From Pedobacter sp. SL55 (GTDB taxonomy: Bacteria > Bacteroidota > Bacteroidia > Sphingobacteriales > Sphingobacteriaceae), in assembly GCF_026625705.1 (NCBI RefSeq), contig NZ_CP113059.1:496001-560000 (forward strand): a stretch of 64,000 nucleotides of DNA, given 5' to 3'. Positions 31,321 through 41,940 of this stretch are shown here, piece by piece. The notes under the pieces are model-generated. The model was not told where the DNA came from, made no database searches, and was given only the letters and a program-made list of their open reading frames with translations. The translations under genes and the position numbers were made by a program. Each line of letters begins with the position of its first letter. Positions within the stretch are counted from its first letter, which is position 1.

Positions 31321-31869
31321 ATGATAGCAATGGAAATTAAAAAATGGCAGAAACTTGCCTCAAAATATTTAGTTCAAGAAAAATGGGCAACTTTAAGAGT
31401 TGATACCTGCGAACTTCAAAATGGCTCCATTAAAGACGATTATTACGTGCTTGAATATCCAAACTGGGTAAATGCTGTGGCCTTAACTAAAGATAACCAA
31501 ATTATTATGGTACGCCAGTATCGCTTTGCGGGAGATATTATATCGTTAGAAATACCGGGCGGTGTAATTGATGGCGATGAATTGCCAGAATTGGCTGTTA
31601 AAAGAGAACTTTTAGAAGAGACAGGTTATAGCTTTGAGAGCTGCGAACTCATTGCTACTTTATACCCTAACCCAGCTACCTCTACCAACAAAACCTTTAC
31701 TTACCTTTTAAAAGGCGGTGTAAAAACCCACGAACAACATTTAGATGAACACGAGATTTTAAATGTTGAACTTTATAGTATTGATGAAGTGAAACAATTG
31801 CTAAAGGATAATAAGATTGACCAAGCACTACATGTTGCTGGTTTGTTTTATGGTTTAGGGAAGTTGTAA
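31321..31869 (+). CDS. NUDIX hydrolase, ADP-ribose pyrophosphatase type
   Basis: The protein has 182 residues (the Met at 31330 is an alternative). A full Nudix box is present: G-VIDGD-E-LPELAVK-RELLEETGY, about residues 80-102. The upstream PNWVNAVALT and RQYRFAGDIISLEIPGG are typical of ADP-sugar pyrophosphatases. It probably cleaves ADP-ribose or a similar nucleotide sugar with Mg2+ in the cytosol. Confidence 0.9.
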   Translation: MIAMEIKKWQKLASKYLVQEKWATLRVDTCELQNGSIKDDYYVLEYPNWVNAVALTKDNQIIMVRQYRFAGDIISLEIPGGVIDGDELPELAVKRELLEETGYSFESCELIATLYPNPATSTNKTFTYLLKGGVKTHEQHLDEHEILNVELYSIDEVKQLLKDNKIDQALHVAGLFYGLGKL

Positions 31870-32451
31870 GTAATTAACGTGAGTTATGAGTCTTAATCTT
31901 TGCTAACCGACCCTGAAATAAATTTGCTTCGCAGCTACTACGTGGTCAGGGTGACGGTATGGGCGGTTCGTCTCCCGAAATTAATTCGGGACTAGCTTTT
32001 AGGTCCATTTTTTAAAATCACATTTTCGAAATAAACACCTAACTTGTTGATAAACAGATAAAAACATCCATAATTCACATTAATTAACGTGAGTTCGGCT
32101 TAAGTATCTTTACAATTCTTGAGAAATTGACATTGAACGTATTTTTTTAGCTCGCCGCCGCTGGGCTCTTACTTTTTGACCGCAAAAAGTAACAAAAACT
32201 CTCGGTTGCTTATTTATTCAGTGTAGCTTTTGTTTTTAATTGTCTTCATGCTTGCTCCGCAGGTTTCTTTCAAAGAAAGTGCTTTGGCTTATTGGTGCGG
32301 CCCGAAAAATAAGAGACCAAAAATTAGCTGAACGAAGATTTGAAGCGCTATCGCTAGCAAATAGCATAATCTTATTATCCCGAACTCACGTTAATTATGA
32401 TTTTCTGATATCTTTCCAGATTTCTCTTCGAAATGACGGGCGAGGGATACA
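31870..32451. other. Intergenic region behind dnaA with repeat pieces
   Basis: There is no credible gene. It holds two 'ttaacgtgagtt' copies (31877 and 32094) and an inverted copy (aactcacgttaat) near 32384. A TGTTGATAA (reverse of the DnaA-box-like TTATCAACA) is at 32045-32053. A TTTCTCTTCGAAATGACG repeat piece is near 32420. It could be part of a replication-origin region or just repeat-rich spacer. Confidence 0.4.
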
Positions 32452-32487
32452 TAAAAAAAGCTGAGCAAAATTGCTCAGCTTTTTTTA
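32452..32487. terminator. Bidirectional terminator behind dnaA
   Basis: AAAAAAAGCTGAGCAA pairs with TTGCTCAGCTTTTTTT, so the hairpin has a T-run on both strands. It is 17 bp from the dnaA stop. Confidence 0.9.
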
Positions 32488-32503
32488 TGCTTTAAAGTAA
32501 CTA

Positions 32504-33934
32504 TTAACTCATTTTCAGTTTTTTCTGAATATCGTTAACGTAAGCTTTAAACTTCTTGTCTGTTTCAATTAAATCTTCTACTGTTTGGCAAGCATAAATT
32601 ACCGTAGAGTGATCTCTACCACCGAAGAAAGCGCCAATGGTTTTTAATGAAGATTTAGTGTGGCTCTTAGACAAATACATAGAGATTTGGCGAGCCTGTA
32701 CAATTTCACGTTTACGTGTTTGCGATTTTACCATATCTACCGGTACTTCAAAATATTCGCAAACCAATTTTTGGATATATTCCATCGAAATTTCTTTCGA
32801 GGTATTTTTAATAAAGTTCTTCAACATCTGTTTAGCTAACGCTAAATCAATGTCTTTCTTATTCAAGGTAGACTGAGCCAACAACGAAACCATGGCTCCT
32901 TCCAGCTCACGAACGTTATTATCAATGTTATGCGCTACATATTCTACCACCTCTCCTGGCAATTCGATACCGTCTGCGTACATTTTCTTTTTAAGGATAG
33001 CTACACGAGTTTCTAAATCTGGCACCTGCAAATCTGCAGATAAGCCCCATTTGAAACGGCTCAACAATCTTTCTTCTAAACCAGCTAAATCTTTAGGAGC
33101 TTTATCTGATGTTAAGATCACTTGCTTTCCTGATTGGTGCAAGTGGTTAAAGATGTGAAAGAAAATATCCTGAGTTTTTTCTTTTCCTGCAAAATTGTGC
33201 ACATCATCCATAATGATGACATCCATTGCTTGGTAAAAGTTTACAAAATCATTGATGGTATTGTTTTTTAGCGAGTCTACAAATTGCTGGCAGAATTTTT
33301 CGCAAGAAACATAAATTACCAATTTATCTGGTACACTACGTTTAATTTCGTTACCAATAGCTTGGGCCAAGTGGGTTTTACCTAAACCTACGCCGCCATA
33401 AATCATTAATGGATTAAATGAGGTACCTCCGGGTTTTGCCGCTACCGCATAACCTGCAGAACGAGCCAAACGGTTGCAATCTCCCTCAATGTAATTATCA
33501 AATGTATAATTAGGATTTAATTGTGGATCAACATTAAGCTTTTTTAAGCCCGGTATAATGAACGGGTTTTTAATATCCTTGTTGATAGAAACAGGGATAG
33601 GCATTGACTGTGTTTTTGCCTCAGCACCGTTTCCATTAGATGGCATGTTAGTAGTGTATGGAGAGCCTGTACTAGACGACTTATCTACAACGATATTGTA
33701 TTCTAATCTACCCTCATCTCCTAACTGCTTTTTTACTGTTTTTCTAAGTAAACCAACATAGTGCTCCTCAAGCCACTCGTAGAAAAATAAACTAGGTACC
33801 TGTATGGTTAAAACTTTGCCTTCTAACTTAAGAGCAGATATCGGTTCGAACCAAGTTTTGAAACTTTGATTCGGGATATTATCCTTAATGATTTGAAGAC
33901 AGCTATTCCACACTTCTGTACAAGTTTTTTCCAT
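32504..33934 (-). CDS. dnaA: Chromosomal replication initiator DnaA
   Basis: The protein has 476 residues. Domain I (residues 1-80, WFEPISALKLEGK) is followed by a Ser/Asn-rich linker, then the AAA+ domain with Walker A GGVGLGKT (180-187), Walker B IIMDDVH, and the arginine-finger region EERLLSRFKWGL. Domain IV has GGRDHSTVIYACQTV, the DNA-binding signature for DnaA boxes. It acts in origin melting. The 194 bp upstream holds possible DnaA boxes. Confidence 0.97.
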   Translation of the reverse strand: MEKTCTEVWNSCLQIIKDNIPNQSFKTWFEPISALKLEGKVLTIQVPSLFFYEWLEEHYVGLLRKTVKKQLGDEGRLEYNIVVDKSSSTGSPYTTNMPSNGNGAEAKTQSMPIPVSINKDIKNPFIIPGLKKLNVDPQLNPNYTFDNYIEGDCNRLARSAGYAVAAKPGGTSFNPLMIYGGVGLGKTHLAQAIGNEIKRSVPDKLVIYVSCEKFCQQFVDSLKNNTINDFVNFYQAMDVIIMDDVHNFAGKEKTQDIFFHIFNHLHQSGKQVILTSDKAPKDLAGLEERLLSRFKWGLSADLQVPDLETRVAILKKKMYADGIELPGEVVEYVAHNIDNNVRELEGAMVSLLAQSTLNKKDIDLALAKQMLKNFIKNTSKEISMEYIQKLVCEYFEVPVDMVKSQTRKREIVQARQISMYLSKSHTKSSLKTIGAFFGGRDHSTVIYACQTVEDLIETDKKFKAYVNDIQKKLKMS

Positions 33935-34128
33935 ATCGTTTTCTATAATTTATTGATTTTCAGTTCTAAAATGTGCGATCAGGTACCGCTCATTTGGGAC
34001 TTCGAATATTCAAAAAATTATCAACATTTCGAATATTTTTTTGAATTATTTCGTAACTACTTAAACAGCAACAGCATAAACAAGCCCACCTCAATAATTG
34101 ATGTTAATAACTATTTTTCCACACTGTT
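33935..34128. other. dnaA upstream region, candidate oriC part
   Basis: The region is AT-rich. It has TTATCAACA at 34018-34026 and TTTTCCACA at 34115-34123, each one step from the DnaA box TTATCCACA. TTCGAATATT appears twice (34001 and 34028). Two boxes alone are weak support for an origin. Confidence 0.35.
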
Positions 34129-35676
34129 TTAGTACTCTCCAAACACTTCTCTTAAACAGTTTGCTATTTCTCCTAAGGTAGCATATTCTTCTACAGCAAG
34201 CAATATAAAAGGCATTAAATTTTCACTTCCTTGGGCGGCTTTTTTCAAATCGCTTAATGCAGCTTCTACGGCCTTATTATCTCTTTCGGTCTTTAACTTT
34301 TTTAGCTTTTCTATTTGTATTGTTCTAATCGATTCATCGATATTAAATACCTCATCAAAACCCTCTTCTTTTTGGACAAATTTGTTTACACCCACAATTA
34401 CACGCTCCCCGCTTTCTACCTCTTTTTGGTATTGGTAAGCGGCATTGGCTATTTCTTGTTGAATGTAGCCGCTCTCAATAGCATTTACCGAGCCACCCAT
34501 TACCTCTATCTTATCTATATATATAGTTGCGGCGGCTTCAATTTCATTAGTAAGCGACTCTACAAAATAAGAACCAGCCAAAGGGTCAACCGTATCGGTA
34601 ACACCACTCTCAAATGCAATTACTTGTTGTGTACGTAGAGCGATTTTAGCCGCAGCCTCTGTAGGCAAAGACAAGGCCTCATCATAGCCGTTGGTATGCA
34701 AAGATTGTGTTCCGCCTAAAACAGCTGCCAAAGCCTGGTTAGAAACCCGCATCACATTATTTAATGGCTGTTGAGCTGTAAGCGTAGAACCGCCCGTTTG
34801 CGTATGGAAGCGCAACATCATTGCCTTTTCGTCTGTAGCTCCTAAACCTTTAACCATATTTGCCCACATCCGCCTTGCGGCTCTAAACTTTGCTATTTCT
34901 TCGAAGAAATTATTGTGGCAATTGAAAAAGAAAGACAAGCGCTTAGCGAAAACATTGATGTCTAAACCTTTTTGTAGCGCCGCATTTAAGTAAGCTTTAC
35001 CATTGGCAAGGGTAAATGCCAGCTCTTGCACTGCTGTAGATCCGGCTTCGCGAATATGGTAGCCCGAAATAGAGATGGTATTCCATTTAGGCAATTCTTT
35101 ACTACAATATTCAAAAATATCGGTAATGATACGCATAGATGGTTTTGGAGGGTAGATATAGGTACCTCTTGCCGCATATTCCTTTAAGATATCATTCTGT
35201 ATAGTTCCCGAAATTTGATGCAAATCTGCTCCTTGCTTTTTGGCTAAAGCAATGTACATGGCCAATAAAATAGATGCCGTAGCATTAATGGTCATTGAAG
35301 TGGTAATCTTTTGCAATTCTATACCATCAAACAACGTTTCTATATCTTTTAACGAATCGATAGCTACACCAACCTTACCCACTTCGCCTTCGGCCATATC
35401 GTCATCAGAATCGTAACCAATTTGAGTGGGCAAATCAAACGCTACCGATAAACCCATGGTACCTTGCGCCAACAGATAATGGTAACGCTTGTTCGATTCT
35501 TCGGCGGTAGAAAAACCAGCATATTGGCGCATGGTCCATAAACGACCACGGTACATGTCTTTTTGTATGCCTCTGGTAAATGGAAACTGACCTGGCAACT
35601 CCAGATTTTGGGTCGCAGTGGTATACACATTTTTGATTTCTATTCCAGATGTGTTAGTAAACTTCTTATCGTCCAT
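34129..35676 (-). CDS. Methylmalonyl-CoA mutase family, catalytic subunit without B12 domain
   Basis: The protein has 515 residues and covers the TIM-barrel CoA-substrate domain: [20 protein letters not shown] near residue 33, [13 protein letters not shown], and the [16 protein letters not shown] stretch. It ends after this domain, so the cobalamin-binding domain (DxHxxG) must be on another gene, as in two-gene mutases; none is in this window. The family interconverts methylmalonyl-CoA and succinyl-CoA or performs related rearrangements. Confidence 0.88.
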   Translation of the reverse strand: MDDKKFTNTSGIEIKNVYTTATQNLELPGQFPFTRGIQKDMYRGRLWTMRQYAGFSTAEESNKRYHYLLAQGTMGLSVAFDLPTQIGYDSDDDMAEGEVGKVGVAIDSLKDIETLFDGIELQKITTSMTINATASILLAMYIALAKKQGADLHQISGTIQNDILKEYAARGTYIYPPKPSMRIITDIFEYCSKELPKWNTISISGYHIREAGSTAVQELAFTLANGKAYLNAALQKGLDINVFAKRLSFFFNCHNNFFEEIAKFRAARRMWANMVKGLGATDEKAMMLRFHTQTGGSTLTAQQPLNNVMRVSNQALAAVLGGTQSLHTNGYDEALSLPTEAAAKIALRTQQVIAFESGVTDTVDPLAGSYFVESLTNEIEAAATIYIDKIEVMGGSVNAIESGYIQQEIANAAYQYQKEVESGERVIVGVNKFVQKEEGFDEVFNIDESIRTIQIEKLKKLKTERDNKAVEAALSDLKKAAQGSENLMPFILLAVEEYATLGEIANCLREVFGEY

Positions 35677-35815
35677 TAGTTTATTTGGTTAATTGTGGAT
35701 TTAGTTAACTCCTGAAATTGATTAATTGTTTAATCGGTTAACTGGCAAGCTACAAAGATAATTGCAAACTGAAAACCGCATCTATTGACCAAATAAACAA
35801 TTCAAACAGTTAACC

Positions 35816-36346
35816 TCAAAATAGTTTATGTATATCTTGCTTTACCAATCCAATGGTTAGCTCATAAGGATTTTCCTCAATATCGCTCATGTGGTTAAGC
35901 ACCTTTTTACTCAATTCTATTCCCGAGGCATCGGCTGGCAAATTTTTAACTGCATTGTTAATCATTGCAATGGTATCATCTTTCAATTTTCTTATCACTT
36001 TCCAAGTGGCTGCATCTAAATAGAGCTGTTGGGTAATATTGTGCTGAAATTCGTTCTTAATTTCGTTAACGGCCATCAACTGCAAAGCGCCAACCTCAAT
36101 ACCTTGTTGGTGCAAACGTAACAATAAATTTGAGGGATTAATTCTATCTACAAAAATGATCATACGCTCGTGCGCCTGTAAACGTAAAGCCAACAAACCA
36201 CTTTTATCATCCGCAACTGCAATACCTTTTTTAGCATTTAGATAACTCATGAGATCATTTCTTACCATATAATAAGCTATAATAACAATGATGGTACCTC
36301 CCAACGCCAAAGTAGCCGTATTTAAAAGAAATTTGGTTAAATCCAT
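35816..36346 (-). CDS. Conserved membrane-anchored protein of unknown function
   Basis: The protein has 176 residues. Residues 7-28 (LLNTATLALGGTIIVIIAYYMV) form one transmembrane helix, with the rest cytosolic and helical (LRLQAHERMIIFVDRINP). I associate this pattern with a Bacteroidota family (DUF7935-like) but am not certain. No catalytic motif is seen. Confidence 0.65.
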   Translation of the reverse strand: MDLTKFLLNTATLALGGTIIVIIAYYMVRNDLMSYLNAKKGIAVADDKSGLLALRLQAHERMIIFVDRINPSNLLLRLHQQGIEVGALQLMAVNEIKNEFQHNITQQLYLDAATWKVIRKLKDDTIAMINNAVKNLPADASGIELSKKVLNHMSDIEENPYELTIGLVKQDIHKLF

Positions 36347-36441
36347 TTTCAGTTTTGTTTATAAACCGTAATATTAGGTATTACTAAAGGCAAAAATGTA
36401 CATAAATATTTATATTTGTTTATCATAATTTTAAAATAAAG

Positions 36442-36795
36442 ATGAGTAATTCTGTTGAGACAACTTTTGCACCTGTAAGCTTTACGCCTGGTGCTGTTAG
36501 CGAATTGATAAAACTTAAAGACCAACAAGAAATTGCTGAAGATTTCGGCTTACGTGTTGGTGTAGAAGGTGGCGGCTGCTCGGGCATGAATTATGTACTG
36601 GGTTTTGATCAAAAGAAAGAAGGCGATCAAGAATTTGTGATAGATGGCATTAAGGTATTTATGCACAAAGCACACCAAATGTACCTATTGGGGATGGAAA
36701 TAGACTGGCAAAATGGACTTAACTCTAGAGGTTTTACCTTTAATAATCCTAATGCCGCCAGCAGTTGCGGTTGCGGAACAAGCTTTTCAGTGTAA
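36442..36795 (+). CDS. A-type iron-sulfur carrier (IscA/ErpA family)
   Basis: The protein has 117 residues. The three cluster-binding cysteines are present: C46 (GGGCSGMNY) and C109/C111 (SCGCG). It delivers Fe-S clusters to target proteins in the cytosol. It is not in an isc or suf operon here. A hairpin terminator lies about 50 bp behind the stop. Confidence 0.93.
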   Translation: MSNSVETTFAPVSFTPGAVSELIKLKDQQEIAEDFGLRVGVEGGGCSGMNYVLGFDQKKEGDQEFVIDGIKVFMHKAHQMYLLGMEIDWQNGLNSRGFTFNNPNAASSCGCGTSFSV

Positions 36796-36844
36796 CTACA
36801 TCAGTGCTTACACCTAAGCAAAAAAATATTGTAACATTTTAAGA

Positions 36845-36880
36845 GGTCTCGTTGTCTTAACAGCGGGACTTTTTATTTTT
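36845..36880 (+). terminator. Rho-independent terminator of the Fe-S carrier gene
   Basis: GTCTCGTTGT-CTTA-ACAGCGGGAC pairs with two G-T pairs and is followed by TTTTTATTTTT. Confidence 0.75.
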
Positions 36881-36939
36881 ACCTTTACAGGATAAGATTT
36901 AAGGCATCAAAACAAAAAATTAATTTTTAAATACCTCTA

Positions 36940-38172
36940 ATGAACTACAGCGAAAATGTACGATTAGCCATGCAATCTATCAAAAGTAACCGCTTGCGTA
37001 CTTTTCTTACTGCACTCATTATAGCCATAGGAATTTCGGCTTTGGTTGGGATTTTAACCACCATTGATGCCATTGAGAAAAAAATGACAGATGCCTTTTC
37101 TAGTATGGGTGCCAACTCGTTTACCATTAGAAATAGAGGCACAGGTATTAGAATTGGAGGTTCTGGCGAAAGACCCAAGAGCTATAAGCCCATTAGATAC
37201 GAAGATGCCATCAAATTTAAAGAACGCTTAAACACACCTGCACCGGTATCTATTAGTGTTTTTGCCAGCGGAGGCTCTACCGTAAAATATGGACAAGAGA
37301 AAACCAATCCCAATATTAACATTAGAGGTATAGACGAAAATGGCTTGGCCGCACAGGGCTTGGAACTTGCACAAGGCCGAAGTTTTAATAGTGCCGAAGC
37401 ACTAAGCGCTCCAAACATTTGTGTAATAGGCTCGGAAATTGCAAAGAGTTTATTTAAAGGCGCCGAACCATTAGACAAAGTGATTACTGCCGGCAACAAT
37501 AGACTTAGAGTGATAGGCGTACTTGCTGCAAAAGGCTCTAGCATGGGGGCAAGTATAGATAGAGCGGTTTATGTACCTTTATTTAAGGCTAAATTAATTA
37601 ACGCTAATGCCAACCCTTCTTACACCATTACGGTTATGGTACCAAGCGGCGATGTGGTAGACAATATTATTGGAGAATCTACCTCCACGTTTAGGAGCAT
37701 TAGAAAAATAAAGATTGGAGAAGCCAATAATTTTGAAATTACCAAGAGTGATGCAGTAGCACAAACCTTAATTGAAAACTTAAAAGTGGTAAAAATTGGA
37801 GGCATGGCCATTGGTATCATTACCTTGCTGGGTGCTTCTATTGCTTTAATGAACATCATGTTGGTATCGGTAACCGAACGTACACGTGAAATTGGAATTA
37901 GAAAAGCAATTGGCGCAAACCCATCGGTTATACGTAAACAATTTTTAATAGAAGCCATTGTAATTTGTTTACTTGGAGGTATTTTGGGGATATTTTTAGG
38001 TGTGGCTATCGGAAACATTATCTCCATGGCTATGAGTGGTGGGTTCATTATCCCTTGGGTGTTTATTGGTGGCGGTTTAGCTTTGTGTATTGCCGTTGGC
38101 ATTCTTTCTGGCTATTATCCTGCACAAAAAGCTTCGAAACTTGACCCGGTAGAGGCTTTGCGATACGAGTAA
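36940..38172 (+). CDS. ABC transporter permease (MacB/FtsX type)
   Basis: The protein has 410 residues: an N-terminal transmembrane helix (TALIIAIGISALVGILTTI), a periplasmic MacB_PCD-like domain, then three helices with the FtsX signature (ERTREIGIRKAIGANPSVIR) and an end in SGYYPAQKASKLDPVEALRYE. Four transmembrane helices are expected. No ATPase gene is adjacent, so its partner lies elsewhere. Probably exports a substrate or handles lipoproteins. Confidence 0.9.
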   Translation: MNYSENVRLAMQSIKSNRLRTFLTALIIAIGISALVGILTTIDAIEKKMTDAFSSMGANSFTIRNRGTGIRIGGSGERPKSYKPIRYEDAIKFKERLNTPAPVSISVFASGGSTVKYGQEKTNPNINIRGIDENGLAAQGLELAQGRSFNSAEALSAPNICVIGSEIAKSLFKGAEPLDKVITAGNNRLRVIGVLAAKGSSMGASIDRAVYVPLFKAKLINANANPSYTITVMVPSGDVVDNIIGESTSTFRSIRKIKIGEANNFEITKSDAVAQTLIENLKVVKIGGMAIGIITLLGASIALMNIMLVSVTERTREIGIRKAIGANPSVIRKQFLIEAIVICLLGGILGIFLGVAIGNIISMAMSGGFIIPWVFIGGGLALCIAVGILSGYYPAQKASKLDPVEALRYE

Positions 38173-38469
38173 TCTTGACACAAAAGTTATTTTGAGAAAA
38201 TTAAGCTGGTAGTCCTTGGCAACTGAAGCCCTTCTTTCCGCTATAATCTTTTTGTGTACTGCTAACGTCACTTTGAACGTAGATAGACTGTTCCATAAGT
38301 GCCGTTAATTTGAGATTTCTCTCTGCGTTCGAAATGACGCAACAAAAAGTATTTTCGCTGCAATAAGGTTTAATGATTAAAGTAATGAGCTGCCGGCTAA
38401 GCATCCTTGTAAAACGCATAAATTAGATTTACGAAGTTTTAAAAACTTAGTAAGTGTTAAGTTAAACAT
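38173..38469. repeat. Intergenic with a REP-like piece
   Basis: GAGATTTCTCTCTGCGTTCGAAATGACG at about 38312-38338 shares its core with pieces near 32420 and 61220-61330. I see no gene here. Confidence 0.5.
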
Positions 38470-39207
38470 CTACAGCAGCAAGTTGTTCAATTGGCCTTGA
38501 GCCATTAATTTTTCTACCCTAGAAAGATTTAAACTATCTTTTAAAGCTTGAGCGTGACGCAAATGATGCATATCGCTTCCTAAAAAAGAAATACAGTTGT
38601 AATCTACCAAACTTTCGGCAGCATTTTTTACACCTTTACCATAGTAGCCCGTTAACGAAATGGTGTTTAATTGCAAAAAGCAGCCATATTCTTTAATTTG
38701 CTGATAGTTTTCTATACTACCGTGATAATAAGGATAACGCTCTGGATGGGCTAATACCGGATAAAAACCTGCATCTTGTATTTTAAACAACACATCTAGC
38801 AAATTGGGCGGTTGGTTAATATATGAAAGCTCAAACAATAGATAATTGTTACCAAAGCCCAACACTTCTTTACGGTTCAATTTGTTGATGAAAGTTTCAT
38901 CAAAATAATACTCTGCAGCTGCTTCTACTTCTAAATCAATTTCGTTTTGCGACAAGCTTTCTCTTAAAATGTCCAATCCTTTATTGATGGTATCGGGAGT
39001 ATTTCTGTAAAAATCGGCCATTACGTGAGGTGTGGCAATCACTTTTTTAAAACCTAACGAAACGTAACGTTTTGCCATTGCCAATGATGCCTCTAGGTTT
39101 GGGGCGCCATCATCAATACCTGGTATAATATGCGAGTGCATATCTGTAGCTATCGATGAAAAATCAATACTAGGTTCTTTACTACGTTTTTTGAATAGAC
39201 CAAACAC
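38470..39207 (-). CDS. CpsB/YwqE-like tyrosine-protein phosphatase (PHP family)
   Basis: The protein has 245 residues. PHP-type metal ligands are present: DMHSHIIPGIDDGA (residues 23-36), H at ATPHVM, E in AAAEYYFDE, HPERY and GSDMHHLR. In capsule loci such enzymes dephosphorylate the BY-kinase that controls polysaccharide chain length. It lies downstream of the sugar-nucleotide operon on the same strand, but no BY-kinase is in the window. Confidence 0.9.
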   Translation of the reverse strand: MFGLFKKRSKEPSIDFSSIATDMHSHIIPGIDDGAPNLEASLAMAKRYVSLGFKKVIATPHVMADFYRNTPDTINKGLDILRESLSQNEIDLEVEAAAEYYFDETFINKLNRKEVLGFGNNYLLFELSYINQPPNLLDVLFKIQDAGFYPVLAHPERYPYYHGSIENYQQIKEYGCFLQLNTISLTGYYGKGVKNAAESLVDYNCISFLGSDMHHLRHAQALKDSLNLSRVEKLMAQGQLNNLLL

Positions 39208-39264
39208 TTTGCTAAGTTAAAAGTAAAAAGACAAAAAGTAAAAAGTATTGCTATTGGTTAGCTA

Positions 39265-39834
39265 TCAGATGATGCTTTTGGGCAAGCCTAAACTAACGGC
39301 TGTTTTTTCGATATAGCTATCGTAAACTTTTGCCAATAGTTGATTTACTTCTTCTTTTAGATCGAACTGTAAATCTTCATGTAGCTTTTCGAACTTACGT
39401 AATACCATTAATATTGCCTTTACTACATAATTAGCCAACAACTGCTCATGATTTTTAGTTAGAGAATGTACTTTAAACCTAAATTTCATTGGCGCAGCAT
39501 TAAACATTAAGAGTTTCAATTCTATTTCCTCAAAATCGGCCTTGGTAACTTTATAAAAATGGTTGATTTGCTTGGTAAGTTTACGTAAAAGCAGCAGTGT
39601 ATCTTTGGAACTTGTTTTTGGAGTAGTATTTAGATCATCAAACACATCTACAATCTCATTTTTAATAAAAGCAACCTTATCGTTAAGGTTGCTTTCATCT
39701 TCCAGTAATAAAAAATGTAAATGTTCGGTAAGCACTTTATCTTTTGCCACCAAGCGTAAAAGTAATTTGTCTTTTTCTTTTACTGGCAGTGCCAAGATTT
39801 CCTTTTTCAGCTCTTTATGCTCACTCAGTTTCAT
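39265..39834 (-). CDS. Hypothetical all-helical protein
   Basis: The protein has 189 residues, Lys/Glu/Leu-rich, helical, with no signal peptide or membrane segment. I do not recognise the family. It lies between the CpsB-like gene and galE, all on the minus strand. Confidence 0.6.
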   Translation of the reverse strand: MKLSEHKELKKEILALPVKEKDKLLLRLVAKDKVLTEHLHFLLLEDESNLNDKVAFIKNEIVDVFDDLNTTPKTSSKDTLLLLRKLTKQINHFYKVTKADFEEIELKLLMFNAAPMKFRFKVHSLTKNHEQLLANYVVKAILMVLRKFEKLHEDLQFDLKEEVNQLLAKVYDSYIEKTAVSLGLPKSII

Positions 39835-39922
39835 CTGTTATCAGATTGATTTTATTTGTCAGATGCTGGTTATTGTTTGTAAAGCAATAAACCTATAATT
39901 AACTTAAATACACACGGTTCAT

Positions 39923-40939
39923 CTAAAACGGATTGTCTTTAATATATTTCTCCCACTCCCAAGCAGAGCGCATCATTTCGTTTAAATCTAGTTCTGTTTG
40001 CCAACCTAAAACATTTTTAGATTTGGTTACATCGCCATAGGTTTTTTCTACATCGCCCTCTCTTCTGGGTGCAATTTTGTAGTTCAATTTCTCTCCTGTA
40101 GATTGTTCAAATGCATTGATGATTTCTAAAACCGAAGAACCCTTTCCTGTACCCAAGTTAAAAACATCGTAACCGTCTACTTTTCCATCCTCCAATCTTT
40201 TAACCGCAGCTACGTGTGCTTTGGCCAAATCTACCACGTGAATATAATCACGAACGGCAGAACCATCTGGCGTATCATAATCGTTTCCAAAAACTTGTAT
40301 TGGACCGCGTTTACCGATAGCCGATTGCGTGATGAAAGGTATCAGATTTTGAGGAACTCCATTTGGCAACTCTCCAATTAAAGCTGTTTTGTGCGCCCCT
40401 ACCGGATTAAAATAACGCAAAGCGATTACATTTAGTCCAGGAGTTACCTTGGCAGTCTCCATTAAAATTTCCTCTGCAATTTGTTTGGTATTTCCATAAG
40501 GAGATTCAGCCTTTTTAACGGGGCTATCTTCTGTTACAGGCAATTGATCTGGCTGACCATACACTGTACAAGAAGAAGAAAATACAAAGTTGCTTTTAGG
40601 ATAAGCAGTAAGCAAATTAATCAGACTATAAAAGTTGTTCTTATAGTATTTTAAGGGTTGCTCTACCGATTCGCCCACTGCTTTGTAGGCTGCAAAATGG
40701 ATAATACCAGAAAGATCTTGATTTTGTTTGGCGAAAGTATCTACTGCCGTTGCGTCTTGCAAATCAAGCTCTACAAAGTCAAAACGTTTACCTGTAATTT
40801 TTTCTAACTGATCTAAAATCTTGATGTTAGAATTAGAAAGGTTATCTACAATGATAACTTCGTAACCTGCATTATGTAACTCAACAACGGTATGCGAACC
40901 GATATAGCCTGTTCCGCCTGTAACTAAAATCTTCGACAT
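39923..40939 (-). CDS. galE: UDP-glucose 4-epimerase
   Basis: The protein has 338 residues. NAD motif GGTGYIGSH (8-16), catalytic Y148 and K152 (YGNTK) and Ser in FSSSCTVYG fit the SDR epimerase family. GNDYDTPDGSAVRDYIHV is the typical GalE stretch. It interconverts UDP-Glc and UDP-Gal. It starts 1 nt behind the UXS-type gene in a tight three-gene operon. Confidence 0.95.
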   Translation of the reverse strand: MSKILVTGGTGYIGSHTVVELHNAGYEVIIVDNLSNSNIKILDQLEKITGKRFDFVELDLQDATAVDTFAKQNQDLSGIIHFAAYKAVGESVEQPLKYYKNNFYSLINLLTAYPKSNFVFSSSCTVYGQPDQLPVTEDSPVKKAESPYGNTKQIAEEILMETAKVTPGLNVIALRYFNPVGAHKTALIGELPNGVPQNLIPFITQSAIGKRGPIQVFGNDYDTPDGSAVRDYIHVVDLAKAHVAAVKRLEDGKVDGYDVFNLGTGKGSSVLEIINAFEQSTGEKLNYKIAPRREGDVEKTYGDVTKSKNVLGWQTELDLNEMMRSAWEWEKYIKDNPF

Positions 40940-40940
40940 C

Positions 40941-41939
40941 TTATTTATTATACGTAGTGAAATCTTTATGTTCTATTTTCGCTAAGGCTTTTGGGGATAA
41001 CGACTTGAAATATTCGTAAGTAATTTTTAAACCCTCTGCCCTATTTACCTTTGGTTCCCAATTTAATAGCTGTTTGGCCTTAGTAATGTCTGGTCTGCGT
41101 TGCTTAGGATCATCTTGCGGCAATGGCTTGTACACAATTTTTTGGTTTGTGCCCGTTAACTTGATAATTTCTTCGCAAAACTGTTTAATGGTAATTTCGT
41201 CTGGATTGCCAATGTTTACCGGACTAGCATAATCAGATTGTAGCAAACGATAAATACCTTCTATCAGATCATCTACATAACAGAAAGAACGGGTTTGGCT
41301 ACCATCGCCAAAAACGGTTAAATCCTCACCTCTTAAAGCCTGACCAATAAATGCGGGCAATACCCTTCCATCATTCAGTCGCATACGCGGGCCGTAAGTG
41401 TTAAAGATACGCACAATACGTGTTTCTACACCGTGAAAGGTGTGGTAAGCCATCGTAATCGCTTCCTGAAAACGCTTTGCTTCATCGTAAACACCACGTG
41501 GGCCAACCGGATTTACGTTACCCCAGTATTCTTCTGGTTGTGGATTGATATTAGGATCGCCATAAACTTCGGAAGTAGATGCAATCAACATCCTAGCACC
41601 CTTTGCCCTAGCTAACCCCAGTAAATTATGCGTACCTAAAGAACCTACTTTTAAGGTTTGGATTGGGATTTTTAGGTAATCAATTGGGCTTGCGGGCGAA
41701 GCGAAGTGCAAAATATAATCTAGCTTTCCAGGAACGTGAACAAACTTAGAAACATCGTGGTTATAAAACTCGAAATTTTCTAACTTAAAAAGGTGTTCGA
41801 TGTTGGCCAAATCACCAGTAATTAGGTTATCCATAGCGATTACGTGGTAATCTTCTTTAATGAACCTATCGCAAAGGTGTGAACCTAAAAACCCAGCGGC
41901 CCCTGTTATTAATACTCTTTTACGCTCTTTACGTTCCAT
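40941..41939 (-). CDS. UDP-glucuronate decarboxylase (UXS-type SDR)
   Basis: The protein has 332 residues. NAD motif [10 protein letters not shown] (13-22), E124 in STSEVYGDP, and Y151/K155 (YDEAK). The stretch [18 protein letters not shown] is typical of UDP-xylose synthases. It would turn UDP-GlcA made by the next gene (ugd) into UDP-xylose. Between ugd and galE with 1-nt gaps. Confidence 0.9.
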   Translation of the reverse strand: MERKERKRVLITGAAGFLGSHLCDRFIKEDYHVIAMDNLITGDLANIEHLFKLENFEFYNHDVSKFVHVPGKLDYILHFASPASPIDYLKIPIQTLKVGSLGTHNLLGLARAKGARMLIASTSEVYGDPNINPQPEEYWGNVNPVGPRGVYDEAKRFQEAITMAYHTFHGVETRIVRIFNTYGPRMRLNDGRVLPAFIGQALRGEDLTVFGDGSQTRSFCYVDDLIEGIYRLLQSDYASPVNIGNPDEITIKQFCEEIIKLTGTNQKIVYKPLPQDDPKQRRPDITKAKQLLNWEPKVNRAEGLKITYEYFKSLSPKALAKIEHKDFTTYNK

Positions 41940-41940
41940 A

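Noticed and set aside
32240..32464. 74-codon frame behind dnaA
   Set aside because: It consists of repeat pieces and ends in the terminator; no start context.
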